Shown: positions 20,691 to 32,338 of the stretch, one piece after another
Layout of the letters: each line of letters opens with the position of its first letter
Position numbering within the stretch: the stretch's first letter is position 1
Source of the DNA: Isoperla grammatica
Taxonomy: Eukaryota; Arthropoda; Insecta; Plecoptera; Perlodidae
Direction: 5' to 3'
Length of the DNA stretch: 64,000 nt
Assembly (NCBI GenBank): GCA_945910005.1
Contig: OX246747.1
Coordinates: 11,499,035-11,563,034, forward strand
The notes under the pieces: model-generated
Database searches by the model: none
What the model saw: the letters and a program-made list of their open reading frames with translations, nothing else
What the model was told of the DNA's origin: nothing
Translations under genes and position numbers: made by a program

Positions 20691-20890
20691 TGGTTCCCAG
20701 ATGAAGGGGGCTTAGAGGAAGTTTGCCCATCCGCAGGCCAACTGGAGACAATTACCGAAACCCAAGAGAGTGAAACTGTGACTGAATCTGTTATGACTGA
20801 AACTGTACCCGTAACCATGGTAGTAAAGGATGTTAGGCCTCCGCTGGTATCTCTCGATCTAGACAGAAGTACTTCTAAGCGCTATGAAAA
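20691..20890 (+). other. Exon-like open segment, unrecognised
   Basis: The frame WFPDEGGLEEVCPSAGQLET continues through ITETQESETVTESVM to RSTSKRYEK and ends at a possible GTGGGT donor at 20,891. It is open from about 20,684 and acidic/Thr-rich. No family is recognised. It may be one exon of a gene whose other parts are not in view. Confidence 0.3.
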
Positions 20891-21193
20891 GGTGGGTCTT
20901 CCAGCTCTATTTAAAAATATATTAATGCATTGTCCTACCTTCCTACCTATCTACCTACATACCGGCGCTGGCCGCGCTGCGTGTACCAGTGAGTCACCCT
21001 GTGTGTGCTAGCTTGTAATAAGAGTGCGGGAATTGGGGAAGCCAGAAGCGGCTGTGTTTAGTCATAGCCTACACACACTTTGTACTTTGTAGGCACTCTC
21101 ACGCTACCTACACCACAGTATAACGAGGTATCTTTCCTTATACTGTGCCTACACTCAGTCAGTTGGCGGAGTCGAGACCACAGCAGCAATGCA

Positions 21194-21360
21194 GTTCTAG
21201 CCCCTTGCGCGGTGTAACTGTAGCATGACTGTAGGCTAGCTGATCAACGTGATTACCAACAGTAGTACTAGTAAAAGTTCTAGCCCCTTGCGCGGTGTAA
21301 CTGTAGCATGACTGTAGGCTAGCTGATCAACGTGATCATGAACACCAGTACTAGTAAAAG
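21194..21360 (+). repeat. Tandem duplication, two units of 83 bp
   Basis: GTTCTAGCCCCTTGCGCGG begins at 21,194 and again at 21,277, and both units run to ACTAGTAAAA. They differ at a few positions (GATTACCAAC against GATCATGAAC). The second unit supplies the ATG of the downstream open frame. Confidence 0.9.
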
Positions 21361-21631
21361 TAAGAAGAGAAAAGAGGGAGCTGAACGAAAAAGAGACAAG
21401 AAGGTACGCATTCGCGAAACAGGAGCTAAAAAGTGTAGTAAAATATAAGATGTATGTAGGAGTGAACCGTCGCAAATTGCTGCAAGTACAAGTGTTGAAT
21501 ACTCGGATAGTTATGTTAGTGAGCAAGAAGATGTTGCACATGCATATGGACTTCCCGTAGCCGAGCGACCTGAGTCACCGGACCAACATATTGCAACGAC
21601 CCAGGCTTTTGGGCGTTGGTATATTGACTGA
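21338..21631 (+). pseudogene. Unrecognised ORF with one internal stop
   Basis: ATG at 21,338 starts a lysine/arginine-rich segment (STSKSKKRKEGAERKRDKKV). A TAA follows and the same frame continues (QIAASTSVEYSDSYVSEQED) to a stop at 21,629-21,631, 98 codons in all. A basic start followed by a Ser/Glu-rich acidic stretch is common at the N-terminus of transposon-derived zinc-finger proteins, but nothing is diagnostic. Confidence 0.35.
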
Positions 21632-21659
21632 ATTTACTTGTTTTATAATTTAGTTAGAT

Positions 21660-22698
21660 GTTAAACAATTAATTAATTAATTAATTAATTAATAGATTTC
21701 TTACTGTTTCGCCTCCACCACGACATTATGGGTTGTCGAGCCCAGATAGAAGTTAGAGCATTTTGACATAATTACTTACTTGCATAGCCAAGAGGTATAT
21801 ACTCTAGATATTAGACTTACGCTTGCATGTTTAAAGTCAGGAAGCCATCACAAATACTATGTAATCACAAGAGTAACCACTACACCCTCTAAAGCCATGC
21901 GAGTGTGACCGTCCAGAACACGAGAGACCACCAAAAACAACTTCTAGACAACCGGAAATTGTATTTTCAGTACTACCAAATTAAATCCATGCGGTTCATT
22001 AATTAATTTCAAATTCACCGACTGAATGTGTTATGATATTTTACTCATATAATTACTTCATAATAATTATATGGTTGGAATTTCAATACACATCTCTTTA
22101 ACCAATTCAACATTATTTGTCGTTTAGCATACAGAAAATAATTTGACAAAAATTATATTTTTATATTGGTGTCTCTGAAATTTGGACGTCAATAACCCAG
22201 CCCGCTATATTCAAATTTAAAAATTACCTATGCTCTGTTGTCGTTTGTTTCGCCTTGTTGCTGGCCTCTCCGGACCGGGGGCAGATCTTCCTTTATTCCC
22301 GTCTACCTTCCGTCCTCCTTTCCCCCTTTCATATATTGCCGGCCCCCTTTGCGACCTCTAAGGGGCCCTTATGACAACCCCGGCGATGTGTGAATACGAT
22401 TCGGCCAACGTCACATGATCGATCTGTCAATAACATCATAAAACAACAAAATTATTATTTATTTGTTAAATTAAGCCTTTTACATTACAAGCTACAACAA
22501 TAGTAGTAAGATGTGAAGAGTATTAAAGGAGACTAATAAATGTAGGACGGACGTGTGAATGTACTATGTCTGATAGTACCTACTCCATGGTCTGATTATG
22601 GGCAGGTGTAAAACAAACGACTACACTACAGCGTCGGGCGTTCCGGCCACTCCCTAGACTAGAAGCCAGTGCACTAATTATCCATCGATTCCAAAGAA
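21660..22698. other. Gene-free stretch with (ATTA)n
   Basis: A TTAA/ATTA microsatellite lies at about 21,666-21,694. The segment 22,240-22,400 is GC-rich and pyrimidine-rich. No gene recognised. Confidence 0.4.
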
Positions 22699-22932
22699 TA
22701 TAAAACCTAGTAGTTGGACTATACACTGTTCCTTGTCAAGATCAAACAATTAAAACCGCAATATTTCGAGCCCTAATCAGAGCTCTTCAACGGGAGAAAA
22801 CAAACTGTTTGTTGTTTGTTTGTCAGTTTGTTTTCGCCCATTGAAGAGCTCTGATTAGGGCTCGAAATATTGCGGTTTTAATTGTTTGATCTGGACAAGG
22901 AACAGTGTATAGTCCAACTACTAGGTTTTATA
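22699..22932. repeat. Foldback (long inverted repeat) element
   Basis: The left arm, about 22,699-22,808 (TATAAAACCTAGTAGTTGG...GAGAAAACAAACTG), is repeated in inverse at about 22,823-22,932 (CAGTTTGTTTTC...CCAACTACTAGGTTTTATA). Only scattered differences separate the arms. The loop is a short TTTGTTGTTTG tract. RNA or single-stranded DNA from here would form a hairpin of about 110 bp. No coding content. Confidence 0.9.
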
Positions 22933-24400
22933 AAACGTTTTTACCTGTTCTACTATGTTGCCATCTTTTAATTTGATTCCAAAAAAGTCTAGTAGGCCTA
23001 GTCTTTCCAACATTTTAGAAATTCGTATTGTTGAAAGTTGTGTATCCAATATTCAGTGAATGTTGGCTGGAAAGGCTGGATCGAGCACAAACATTCATCG
23101 AAGTATATGAAGCCTTGCAAGGATCTTGGATGGCAACTTTAACATTAAGAAATCCATTCGATGTTGAGTGACTCCATATAGGCACCGTGTGTTAGTACAT
23201 ACAGCGTTGTATGTGGCCAAATTTAGCAACAAACTGCTGAAGATTTCATTCCGCGGTTGAAAATAGTGCCGGATATTATTGTGATATATCTTGTTTTTTG
23301 TTTGGCGTTTGTTTCGTTTTTATTGTTGATGTGTATTTATTTTGTATTGTTGTTTTGTTTTGTGTTTTTGTTTTGGCTTTTATTGTCTTGTTTTGTTTGT
23401 GTTTGTTGTGTGTTATTTGTTGTTTTTACGTCTAAAACGTGTCCTGATTAAAATGGTGGCTTGCCTTTTTAAGATTTACTGATGGGATTCATAATCTGCG
23501 CGAAAATTTTAAAACCCATATTTAATTAAACAATTTTCACAATTTCCCTTTATTGACGTAGGAAGAACGACGCTGCTTCAGCAGGTTGTTGCGCGACTTT
23601 GCCACTTGGAGCGCTTCATTCGTTTTCACTAGCGCCATCAGTGGCCAATCTCGGTGCCTATAGGCCTACTGCTTTTGTTTCTATTTAAGCTAATTATATA
23701 TTAGGCTATGTATAATTTGGTGAGCATTACTTTACTAATGTGTATTGATGATGATAGTACGACTGCAATGTGATCTCTAGTGCCTTGTCACGGCCAAATA
23801 TATATTCATGTAAAATAAAATGTACAAAGAGTGGCATAAACAGGTCGTACTGCGTTACATTCATCCTCCGGAAAACTAAACGCTGTTTAAATACTGAATA
23901 AATACGAAATGGTAATCGAGTAAATAAAAAATCCTAGTGTACTTTTGCAACTTTGCTATACAAAATAAAACACTGAGTTTAATTATGTGTGTAGTAGTCA
24001 TTATTCTACTAGAGATAGTTCCTAGTCTAGCTATAGCACCTGGTTTCGCAAGTACACCCGTCTCCTATGAATGCCACTCTTTCCTATTATGATATTGTGT
24101 TAAAAACTAATTTATTTTGCCTTATTGAGGTTTATATTGGAAATATACACTGTGTATGCATACAAGAATAACACACTTCCCAAAGATTACTACACAAATA
24201 GTAAAGCCACGCAAATAGATCTTGAGTTTGTAGCAACATTTGTTATCCCGAATTTTGAATGATTTAAAGATAGTTCTGATTGGTATATTGGTCAAAACTT
24301 AACTATTTGAAGAAAAAACAAGAGACCAGCTATGAAAATATACCTACTGATAATTTGTTACAGATTACAAAAGTATTACGTCCGAGATTAATAAACCCAC
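22933..24400. other. No gene recognised
   Basis: Includes a TTTG/TGTTT low-complexity tract at 23,280-23,430 that creates a hydrophobic open frame without real coding character. The rest is AT-rich unique sequence. Confidence 0.45.
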
Positions 24401-24411
24401 CCCAGTAACAT

Positions 24412-24532
24412 GGATCATCCCCAGAGATAGCGAGGCCCAAGTTAAGACGGGACCATGAATACATGAGAAGGGACATAATGGCCTTAACACGGAGAAATAC
24501 TACTTCTATCTACAGCAGAGCTGTGAGATACA
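24412..24532 (+). other. Exon-like open segment, unrecognised
   Basis: The frame GSSPEIARPKLRRDHEYMRR, then DIMALTRRNTTSIYSRAVRY, is open up to a GTATGC donor. It is basic and has no known domain. Its neighbours give no support, so it is offered only as a candidate exon. Confidence 0.25.
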
Positions 24533-24835
24533 GGTATGCATGAGAAACTAAGCCCGTTGTTGCTTTGTGCTTTGTCTCAGAGACCTCTCCGCAAGTAACG
24601 GAAGGAATTCTGTAAACTAATTAATACTTTTTTTTTACACAATATAGAAACATTGAACCGAATTTTGATGAACTCCAGCATTTTATGAGTAAATAATACC
24701 GGTTTAACGGTGAATCGATGATAGAAGCCCGATTTCGCACACATCAACAGTTGAGCGAGCCGGGACAATGACGAGAAAGCAATGAATGATGAAAGTAAAC
24801 AAAAACACTTTACAAACGTACACCCATAGTAATGG

Positions 24836-25015
24836 CACAGTATAAGGAGACCAAACTCACCGAGACCATGGACGAGACCTCGGGGAAGGTGGAGAGGGCT
24901 ACCTCCTCACCACCCTCCTCGCCTACAATATGAGCTAACTGGGATAACTCGCCCCCAGGGCGACCGTAGCTGCGCGATCGCCCAAGTTTTGCTACTGTAT
25001 GCTCCTTATACTGTG
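24836..25015. mobile_element. 180 bp MITE with 14 bp TIRs and 7 bp target duplication
   Basis: CACAGTATAAGGAG at the left is matched by CTCCTTATACTGTG at the right. GTAATGG occurs at 24,829-24,835 and again at 25,016-25,022, fixing the insertion. The interior has an open minus-strand frame (KLGRSRSYGRPGGELSQLAH, then VALSTFPEVSSMV). A related end pair (CACAGTATAACGAGG and CCTTATACTGTG) occurs at about 21,112-21,145. The superfamily is undetermined. Confidence 0.82.
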
Positions 25016-25022
25016 GTAATGG

Positions 25023-25950
25023 TCAACCAGCATGGATGGTACCTATCCAAGATATACCTACACTGTACTGCTTCATACACTCTCAAAGTAGGACGTGGCC
25101 TACATAAAACAAAACATAGAATAAAACTGCAAACATTGAACTGAATTAAATGTCCTACCTTTAAAGAAACATTGTGTACAAAAGCAGGTTACACTAGAAG
25201 ACTGGTCTATATTAACAAGTGGTTATATTTCCTTAGTTAACAAACTGGCCTATCGTTATCGAAAACTCTACCAACCCACATCAGTTAATCTCTCACAACT
25301 CTTTATAATATTTACAAAGGGCATTTAATGCAAATAAATACATACAGTATATACGCATACAGTCGCATATAAGAGATGGGCTCGTTAACTTCGATCTTAA
25401 AGGTTGGTTTATTACTCTATGCACTAACTACTAACAGGCTACAAATAAGACACTTCAGATCTCAACTCCATCATCTAAAGCCACTGGAAATGTTAAGATG
25501 TGTTCCACAAGAAAACCAAGAACATTAAATTGGCAACATGAGCTTGTTTGGTTACAGATCATCACCAGGTATGTTGCATTGCTACACAACAAGACGTTTA
25601 ATTACATATCCTGAAACCGAGATACTTGACTATAGGAGACCAATAAACTGGACACTTAATTTGAGAACGGGAACTGTGCAATCTATTCCTTTTCCAAACT
25701 AATGAATTAGACACTGGCACAGAAGACCTAATATTGTAGTTCAGTTTTGAAATGTACTTGAAGAAATGGCCACACAGAATATAGACACAGTTGTGTTTAA
25801 ATAGGCAAATGGATGAATTGCTAATTGAGTCACAGCTTAACTTATGAATTGAAAAATGATTGAACAGAATGAAGACCACGTAACACATTTTGTAACTTGT
25901 CTTTTGCCCTCCCAACTAGACGTTGTTACTAGGAAAACAAAACTAGGAAA
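25023..25950. other. No gene recognised (possible 5' part of the LINE)
   Basis: No confident coding region. It lies directly upstream of the LINE ORF1 tail and may contain decayed LINE ORF1 sequence, but I see no zinc finger or PHD motif. Confidence 0.35.
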
Positions 25951-25956
25951 AACTCT

Positions 25957-26078
25957 ACAAAGAGGTGAATAAACAAGACATCAGTAGAGACGGGTTGCAC
26001 CCCAATATCAATGGGGCACATAAGCTAGGTAAATTATACAGGGATGTAGCCTATGCACTGAAAAATAGGGAAAACTAA
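25957..26078 (+). pseudogene. LINE ORF1 C-terminus, SGNH-esterase-like
   Basis: The frame ends NKQDISRDGLHPNINGAHKL and then GKLYRDVAYALKNREN at a stop, 14 bp before the start of the ORF2 frame. D-x-x-H-P-N near a C-terminus is the catalytic Asp-His block of SGNH/GDSL hydrolases, which some CR1-group LINEs carry in ORF1. The N-terminal Ser and Gly blocks are not recognisable upstream. A 5' truncated remnant is the likeliest reading. Confidence 0.5.
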
Positions 26079-26092
26079 CTTGTGAAACAGAG

Positions 26093-29000
26093 GTGCATTC
26101 TACTGATTTATTGGTAGGAGAAAGTAACTTAGGCAGATCCCACAATAAATTCACGGGATATGAGAATGTGGAAATTTTAGAATTAATTCACCCAACAAAA
26201 CTTGTAGACCACACAAAGGGAGTGCAGCATAGTGACATTGTAATTAGGCCTAGGGCCACAATAGAAAAGGGGAGCAAAACTAGTAGACCACAATACAATC
26301 CATTTAAGGAAACAAAGGATACTGGGGAGGGAATTAAGATAGTACACCAAAATATCCAATGGGTTACAAAAAAAAAATTGGAATTAGAAATATTATTACA
26401 CGAAATTGAACCCCACATATTGTGTCTGTCAGAACATGCTCTGAAAGAAAATGAGATAGATGAATTTAGCTTGGAAGGTTACAATCTCATAGCAGGATTC
26501 AGTAGGAAAGAATTTAAACGGGGTGGGGTAGCTGTATGGGCTAGCAACAGGGTAGACAGCCAGGCTATACTACAAAAAGAATCAGAAAAATTGAGAAGAG
26601 AAAAGGATGTAGAATTTGTGGTCACAAAACTTATGCTTAAAAATAACTCTGAGATAATCATTATAGCACTATATAGGGCACCGTCCGGAAATATTAAAAC
26701 ATTTTTTGCTAACCTCACAACAATAACAGACATCATACAAAAGAAACATACCAATATCATTTTTTGCGGAGACTTTAACATAGATACACTAACGGAATCC
26801 CCCGAACGCAAGCAACTATACGATTTCTGTAACATGTTCAAATTGGATCATAAAATCAAAACGGCAACCAGAATAACACCAAATAAAGAATCCTTATTAG
26901 ACAATGTACTAAGCAATATGCAAAACACTGAGTTATATGTAGAGGTAATAGACTCTGCTATTTCAGACCACCTGGCACAGTTGCTTCACATAAATATAGG
27001 TTGCTTACCAACAAGTAAGAACAAAAATCCAAAAAAAAATCCCAAAATTAAATCGAGAGTAAGAGACATGAAAGAAGAAAATCTAATGTACTTCAAACAA
27101 CTTCTAGCAAAGGAGGACTGGGCAATACTGAACGAATATGAATCAAATAGCGAAAAATATCAAGTATTCAACGACAAAATACAACACTCCCTTAATATAG
27201 CTTGTCCCTGGAAAATAATAGATTTAGGTAAGACACGGCAAAATAAAACAAAAAAATGGATAACAGATAACATCCGTAATCAAAGATCAATTCTAAAGAC
27301 TCTGTATAGACATGCCAAATCATCAACAGGAACAGGTACAAAACTATTATATAAAACACACAGAAAAAACTATAAGCATGCAATTAAACAATCAAAAGCT
27401 CAACATGTAAACCATACTATAATGCAGGCTACAAATAAAAGCAAAACAATATGGAATATAATAAATAAAGAAAGAGGTTCAAAGCAGCAAAATGACAATA
27501 ACATAAAAGAACTAATGATGAATGGAATGTTAGTAAATAATCCAAAGCTAATGGCAAACATGCTAAACACGTATTTGGCAAATGCAGCCGAAAACCTAAT
27601 TAAGGAGACGGGAAAGCCCTCATCCAATGACAGACAAAACTTAGAACCCAATCAAATCAATCCTGAAATGGAACTAAAACCGGCAAGTATGAAAGAAATA
27701 AAAAATATAATTCGCAAACTAAAAAACAAAAAAACAGTAGGCCATGATGGAATATCAACTTTTCTAATAAAATTCTGTATAAATGAACTTGCTAAACAAT
27801 TAACATTTCTAATCAACCACTCACTCAGAACTGGCGAATTCCCACAATTACTCAAAAAGGCTAGAATTATTCCAATTTTCAAAAAAGGAGATAAAACTAA
27901 CCCGGGAAACTACAGACCAGTGGCCATACAACCTGGATTTTCAAAAGTTTATGAACAAGTATTAGACTCGAGAATACTTAGAATTACACAATGTCATTGC
28001 AGCTGAACAACACGGATTCTGTAAAGGAAAATCCACTTCAACGGCAATTGCTGACTTTTTAAACTTTGTAGCGAAAGAAAGAGATCAAAACAGGGTGGTT
28101 GTAGCCATTTTTATGGATTTATCAAAAGCGTTTGACTGCATTAATCATGAAATCTTGCTCAATAAACTGCACAATTACGGCATAAGGAATACCACTTTAC
28201 AGTGGATAAGGTCATATCTACAAAACAGAACACAGTATGTAGAGATAAAAAAAGTAGTTAAGGGCAAAATCAAAATATACACATCAAACGAAGAAAACAT
28301 TCCTCGCGGAGTAATGCAAGGTTCAATCCTGGCCCCTTTACTGTTTAATATCTACATTAATAATATTGTTCAAAATTACACAAAACTCAACAATAAAATG
28401 ATATTGTATGCAGACGATTCAACCAAAGCACTCTCACATAAAAGTAAGGAAAACCTTGAAATTGAAACACATGTAGCAGTAAATGCAATAGTCCAAACTC
28501 TCACGAATGATGAATTAATTATCAACATAAGTAAAACTAATTTCATACTTTTTGACAAGAAGAATAACCAGGAAGATAATTTCAGTGTATTTATAAACGA
28601 GTTAATAATCGAGCAAGTTGAAAATGCAAAATTTTTAGGGATTTACATCGATGAAGACCTCTCTTGGAAGAAACACATAGAAGCATTAGCCAATAAACTC
28701 GGATCAGGAACGTTTGTACTAAAATCACTACAAAAATATTGTAACACAACCCTACTATTAACAGTGTACCACGCACTAGTAGAATCGCATATCTCATATG
28801 GAATAATAGCATGGGGTAACTCAACACGCAATAATATAAACAGAATGTTTAGACTTCAAAAAAGAGCGGTAAGAATAATAGGTAAACTCAAGCCTACTGA
28901 ATCCTGCAGGGGCCATTTTAAAGAACTAAATATTTGAACAGTCTTTGGCCTATACATATATGCAATAGTCTTATACATGAACGATCTAGGCCAGTATAAA

Positions 29001-29176
29001 GTAGAAAAAAGCAATACAATTCACCAGTACAACACAAGGCAAAAGGACAACCTACACAGGCATCACCACAACACAAACTTATATGAAAGAACACCAATGC
29101 TTGCAGGAATAAAACTCTGGAACAAAATGCCAACTAATATGAAGAATCTGACAAACAGAACCAGTTTTAAAGCTTA
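26093..29176 (+). pseudogene. LINE ORF2: APE endonuclease and reverse transcriptase
   Basis: The endonuclease block runs from IVHQNIQWV, through LCLSEHAL (Glu), IIFCGDFNID (Asp-Phe-Asn) and SAISDHL (SDH motif). RT follows: FKKGDKTNPGNYRPVAIQPG, then a frameshift near 27,970, then EQHGFCKGKSTSTAIADFL, FMDLSKAFDCINHEIL, PRGVMQGSILAPLLFNIYIN, and ILYADDST with the catalytic YADD. The thumb (LGIYIDEDLSWKKHI) and HISYGIIAWGN continue to a stop at 28,937. Same-frame homology (GIKLWNKMPTNMKNL) carries on to a TAG at 29,174. Only one frameshift and two late stops break a protein of about 1,020 residues. No RNase H domain was seen. Confidence 0.88.
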
Positions 29177-29607
29177 GGTGAAGAAGTTTTTAATAAATAA
29201 AGAATTATACTCTTTAGATGACTTTTAAAACAGACTGATGTATATTTTATAGATTGATAACAATAACATGCACTGTAACTAGTTAGTACTTAAAGGTGGG
29301 CTGTCACGGTTGAAAATGATTTTTGACCATACTCATATTATTTAATAAACTTTGAATCCTCGTATGAATGAATAGAGCGTCGAAAACTAGAATTGAATCG
29401 GGCTATCGGTTCGGAAGTTACAGCGTGTTTACTTTTAGAAGGGGAGGGGGGAAAACGTCATCGCTACGGTCGGCTCTTGGTAGCGCGCGCCAAACCCTTG
29501 CTTGACACGTGTAGCCAGCCGCAGTCGACTCGCGGTCTGTGTCACGAGATACTGATTGGGATTTCGTGATTGATCGTAATATTTGCATTGATACATCCTA
29601 AGGCATA

Positions 29608-29985
29608 ATGTCGCAATTACAACCCTACAAGTTTGAACCTCGTAAGTCGAAGCAAGCTGAGAAACCGCCAAGACGAAATAAGCCATTAAATCGCGACTTC
29701 GTAGGCCGGGCTGGCTCAATAGATTGGTGTGATTGCAGTGAGTGTGTTTTTATGACGACCGACGCTGAAAGTTTCTGCTGCACCGAGAGTGTAATTTTTA
29801 ACAAGATGAGAGGCAGTGTTGACTGTATCAAGTACCATTCTTCATTTGATCAAGTCATACTAAACATTGACGTCTTGAAAACAGCGCGCCAAGCTATGTT
29901 GGTTTACGAGAAAAATCCTCACCTCGTCGAGCTACAAGAGGCAACAAATCGCAGGTCATTATTTCAGGTCATCGATGACCACCAC
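29608..29985 (+). CDS. P2X7 ballast-domain-like protein of Kolobok, truncated
   Basis: ATG at 29,608 gives MSQLQPYKFEPRKSK and then IDWCDCSECVFMTTDAESFC with a CC pair. The metal-ligand-like residues are W40-C41-x-C43-x2-C46, C57-C58 and C73, followed by VILNIDVLKTARQAML and TNRRSLF. This order (QPY.FEP, W-C-x-C-x2-C, E..CC.E, C.I, NR.) resembles the cysteine-rich C-terminal ballast region of P2X7 receptors and related stand-alone proteins in invertebrates. The frame stays open to 30,144, but from about 29,980 that is antisense of the transposase. The native C-terminus (usually containing ...YR....W) is lost. Function in transposition is unknown. Confidence 0.65.
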
Positions 29986-31494
29986 AGATGGTTGATTATA
30001 CTTGATTTCCAGCCTTCTAAACTTGGTGCTTTCTTCTCGACAGCTTTAATAGCCTTGGCCAGGCTCTTACTCACATGCCATACATCGAACTCGTGTGAGA
30101 TGCCATCGTACTTTTCTCTTATCATTTTTCTGATCCCCCGGTGACGATCAGTGAGAAATAAATCAATATTTATGCCATAATTTTCAATTAGGCGCGTTAA
30201 AAGTTGGGCGCAAGCCGGCTTTTCTAACTCTCCCGCTACGAGACCCTTCTGCAGAACAATAAAATCTATGATATTATCAGTCTTTATATCCATAATAGTA
30301 TACGTGCAATATTTGGCACAGAACCCAGGCGAATCGTATTGCCCGTCGCCTGACAACCAGGCTCCACCTTTCCAAACTGTCACTTCTCTGGCGTTATTCA
30401 TTCTGTGCTCCGTCCACGTGTGTTTTATGCACGGAGCAATGAATGGACGCACGATCCTGTAGTACGTGGCCTCAGAAAAAATAACATATTTATTGCTTCT
30501 GCAAAAGAATGAAACTTTATGAAGCTCGTGCCCGTGCAATATAGTGATGTTTCAAACTTCACGGTGCCAACACCGAACCGATTGTTGGATGCTTGCGATC
30601 TCCAAATCAGTCTGTGACCTATATTGCATATCGTTGAAACAATTAGTGCTGCACCCTTAGTCGATTGTTGTAGGTCGGTGACTTTGTGACCACATTTCAT
30701 ACAATAAACAAATAGCAGTTTTAAACAATCCCATAAAACAATGAACGAATCGTATATGTATCAGTTTTAGGTCTATTGTTGTCGGCGTTGCATTCGCTGC
30801 CTTTATCATCGCTATCGTCATCGCTGATTTCTCTGTGGTCATCGTCCTCGTCGGTGTGTTCCTCTATTGTTGGCTCATAAGAGGAATCCAATCGCTCATC
30901 TGGGTCTACATCACAAGCACTTGTCATATTGTCAGCTAGATTGTCGCCGATAAGATTGCACTGGATTCCAATGTCTCGAGTCGTCCCGCGATCATGTGCT
31001 ATGTCGGTATAATATGTAGTGATGTCCGGTTCACTAATGACTACTTCTGGTTCTACATCCGTCTAAGTATTACCGCCGGCATTTTCCATGGCTTCGGCTA
31101 CTGTCTTCTTTCTAATGTATACCGACGTGTTTCGACGCCTTTTCGATTGCGGCTCGGATGCTGAGGAAGACGATGACACAACAGATCCCTGGAAACCTTT
31201 CATGTTTTTTGACGGTATTGCACTTTTGATTAGCACAGGGTTACACCTACTTGCAAACAGACCAAAATCTACCTTTAGCTGTGCAGATGTGTGGAAATCG
31301 GCAGGAGTAAAGTGATTTGAACATACCACCGAAGTCGCACTGGGCACAAAACCAACACGACTGATTTTATTCACCCATGCTTTGTGACGGACTGAAGATC
31401 GATTCCTGTTTGGAAACTTGTGGAAACTGATGCTTTTTCCGTCAATTACTTGCCCAGGACTATGAGAACACTTATAGACCAAACAGGACGGCAT
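29965..31494 (-). pseudogene. Kolobok transposase with N-terminal THAP finger
   Basis: The start codon is at 31,494: MPSCLVYKCSHSPGQ, then SFHKFPNRN, KAWVNKI and VVCSNHFTPADF, a C2CH THAP DNA-binding domain. An acidic linker (EEHTDEDDDHREISDDDSDD) follows. The catalytic region then reads MKCGHKVTDLQQSTKGAALI, RLIWRSQASNNRFGVG, GAWLSGDGQYDSPGFCAKYC, LFLTDRHRGIRKMI and HEFDVWHVSKSLAKAI, a pattern typical of Kolobok transposases. It ends SIINHLWWSS at the deletion junction. Frameshifts lie near 30,720 and 30,490, and the frame is broken at about 31,063. It is inactive. Expected role: binding the TTAA-flanked TIRs and excision. Confidence 0.85.
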
Positions 31495-32058
31495 GATAAA
31501 ATTTAGAATATGACGATAATACAAAAAACACAGTCACTGCAGAGACAAAACACGATAAAATAAACTTTGGAAATAGATACTGATGAACGTTCGTATCACA
31601 CATTCACAGCTACAATATTGTTCCTATGCGTTTGAAGTCACTTATTATTACCACATGTGGTCGTCATAACACACTTGAAAAACTATTGCGGAAGGGTGAC
31701 AATGTACAAAAGTAACACGCACGTTGAGAGAGACAGGTGCGTAGCTCACCGCCTCACACCGCACACAAATCAAGGCAGCGAGCCGGGCGCGGCTGGCCCA
31801 CGATACGTAGCGCTGACGTCACAAAATCGTCTGCTAGGCGTAATATCGGTATAACTACTTGATGCGAAATCGTAGAGACTTCGCGTTTTCGGCGTTCGAC
31901 TTTTTGAGTGAATGAGCACATTTTATTTTTCGTGACAGCCCACCTTTAAGCTATAGAATTAGAACATAAGACCCCATGTCTTATTGACTGACCTGTACAC
32001 TATCATCCAGAATGATATTAATTGTACGTGACAAAATAAATAAAAAAATAAATAAACT

Positions 32059-32338
32059 ACACGCCGTGTGACCACTTCCCCCGTATACCGAACAGACTAC
32101 AAATAGCAACATTCGATTACCGTACTCATCGCGTATAGGCCACACAAAGATATATTACAAAAGTGCACGGTATTTTCCTCAACAAATAAGTGCACTTAAC
32201 GCCAACGACTATTTACAAAACTCCAAGGGACCTAGATGCGAGTAAATACGGTAGGTAGTAGCCACACATAAGTCTACTGTAAATGAAATCACGCACGGGT
32301 ACCAAACGTCTTCATTAGATATTCTTAATTTGTCAGTG
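32059..32338. other. No gene recognised
   Basis: Unique sequence between the LINE tail and the exportin-like exon. On the minus strand this would be the 3' flank or 3' UTR of that exon. Confidence 0.4.

Larger units (their letters stand above)
29294..31945. mobile_element. Kolobok-type DNA transposon, internally deleted
   Basis: TTAA at 29,290-29,293 and 31,946-31,949 flanks TIRs AGGTGGGCTGTCACG (left) and its reverse complement (right). Inside are a THAP transposase on the minus strand, entering from the right, and a cysteine-rich 'ballast-like' gene on the plus strand, entering from the left. TTAA duplication with a THAP-linked transposase defines the Kolobok superfamily. The two genes collide at about 29,965-29,985, where both lose their C-termini. 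This 2.65 kb copy is therefore a deletion derivative. Confidence 0.9.
25957..32058 (+). mobile_element. APE-type LINE (CR1/jockey group), interrupted by Kolobok
   Basis: The order is: ORF1 tail (25,957-26,078), ORF2 with endonuclease and RT (26,093-29,176), a 3' UTR, the Kolobok insertion at 29,294-31,945, the rest of the 3' UTR, and an AATAA-type tail ending near 32,058. The 3' UTR resumes exactly at the TTAA duplication. The 5' boundary is not resolved. ORF2 has only one frameshift and a few stops, so this copy is fairly young, and the Kolobok insertion is younger. Confidence 0.8.

Noticed and set aside
23257..23451. Small hydrophobic membrane protein
   Set aside because: The frame comes from a TTTG/TGTTT low-complexity tract and has no other coding signs.
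25598..25915. Minus-strand gene of 105 codons upstream of the LINE
   Set aside because: No domain, no splice signals in register, and composition typical of the antisense of AT-rich sequence.
30425..30700. Independent small zinc-ribbon protein
   Set aside because: It is the frameshifted N-terminal part of the Kolobok transposase, continuous with the neighbouring frame.
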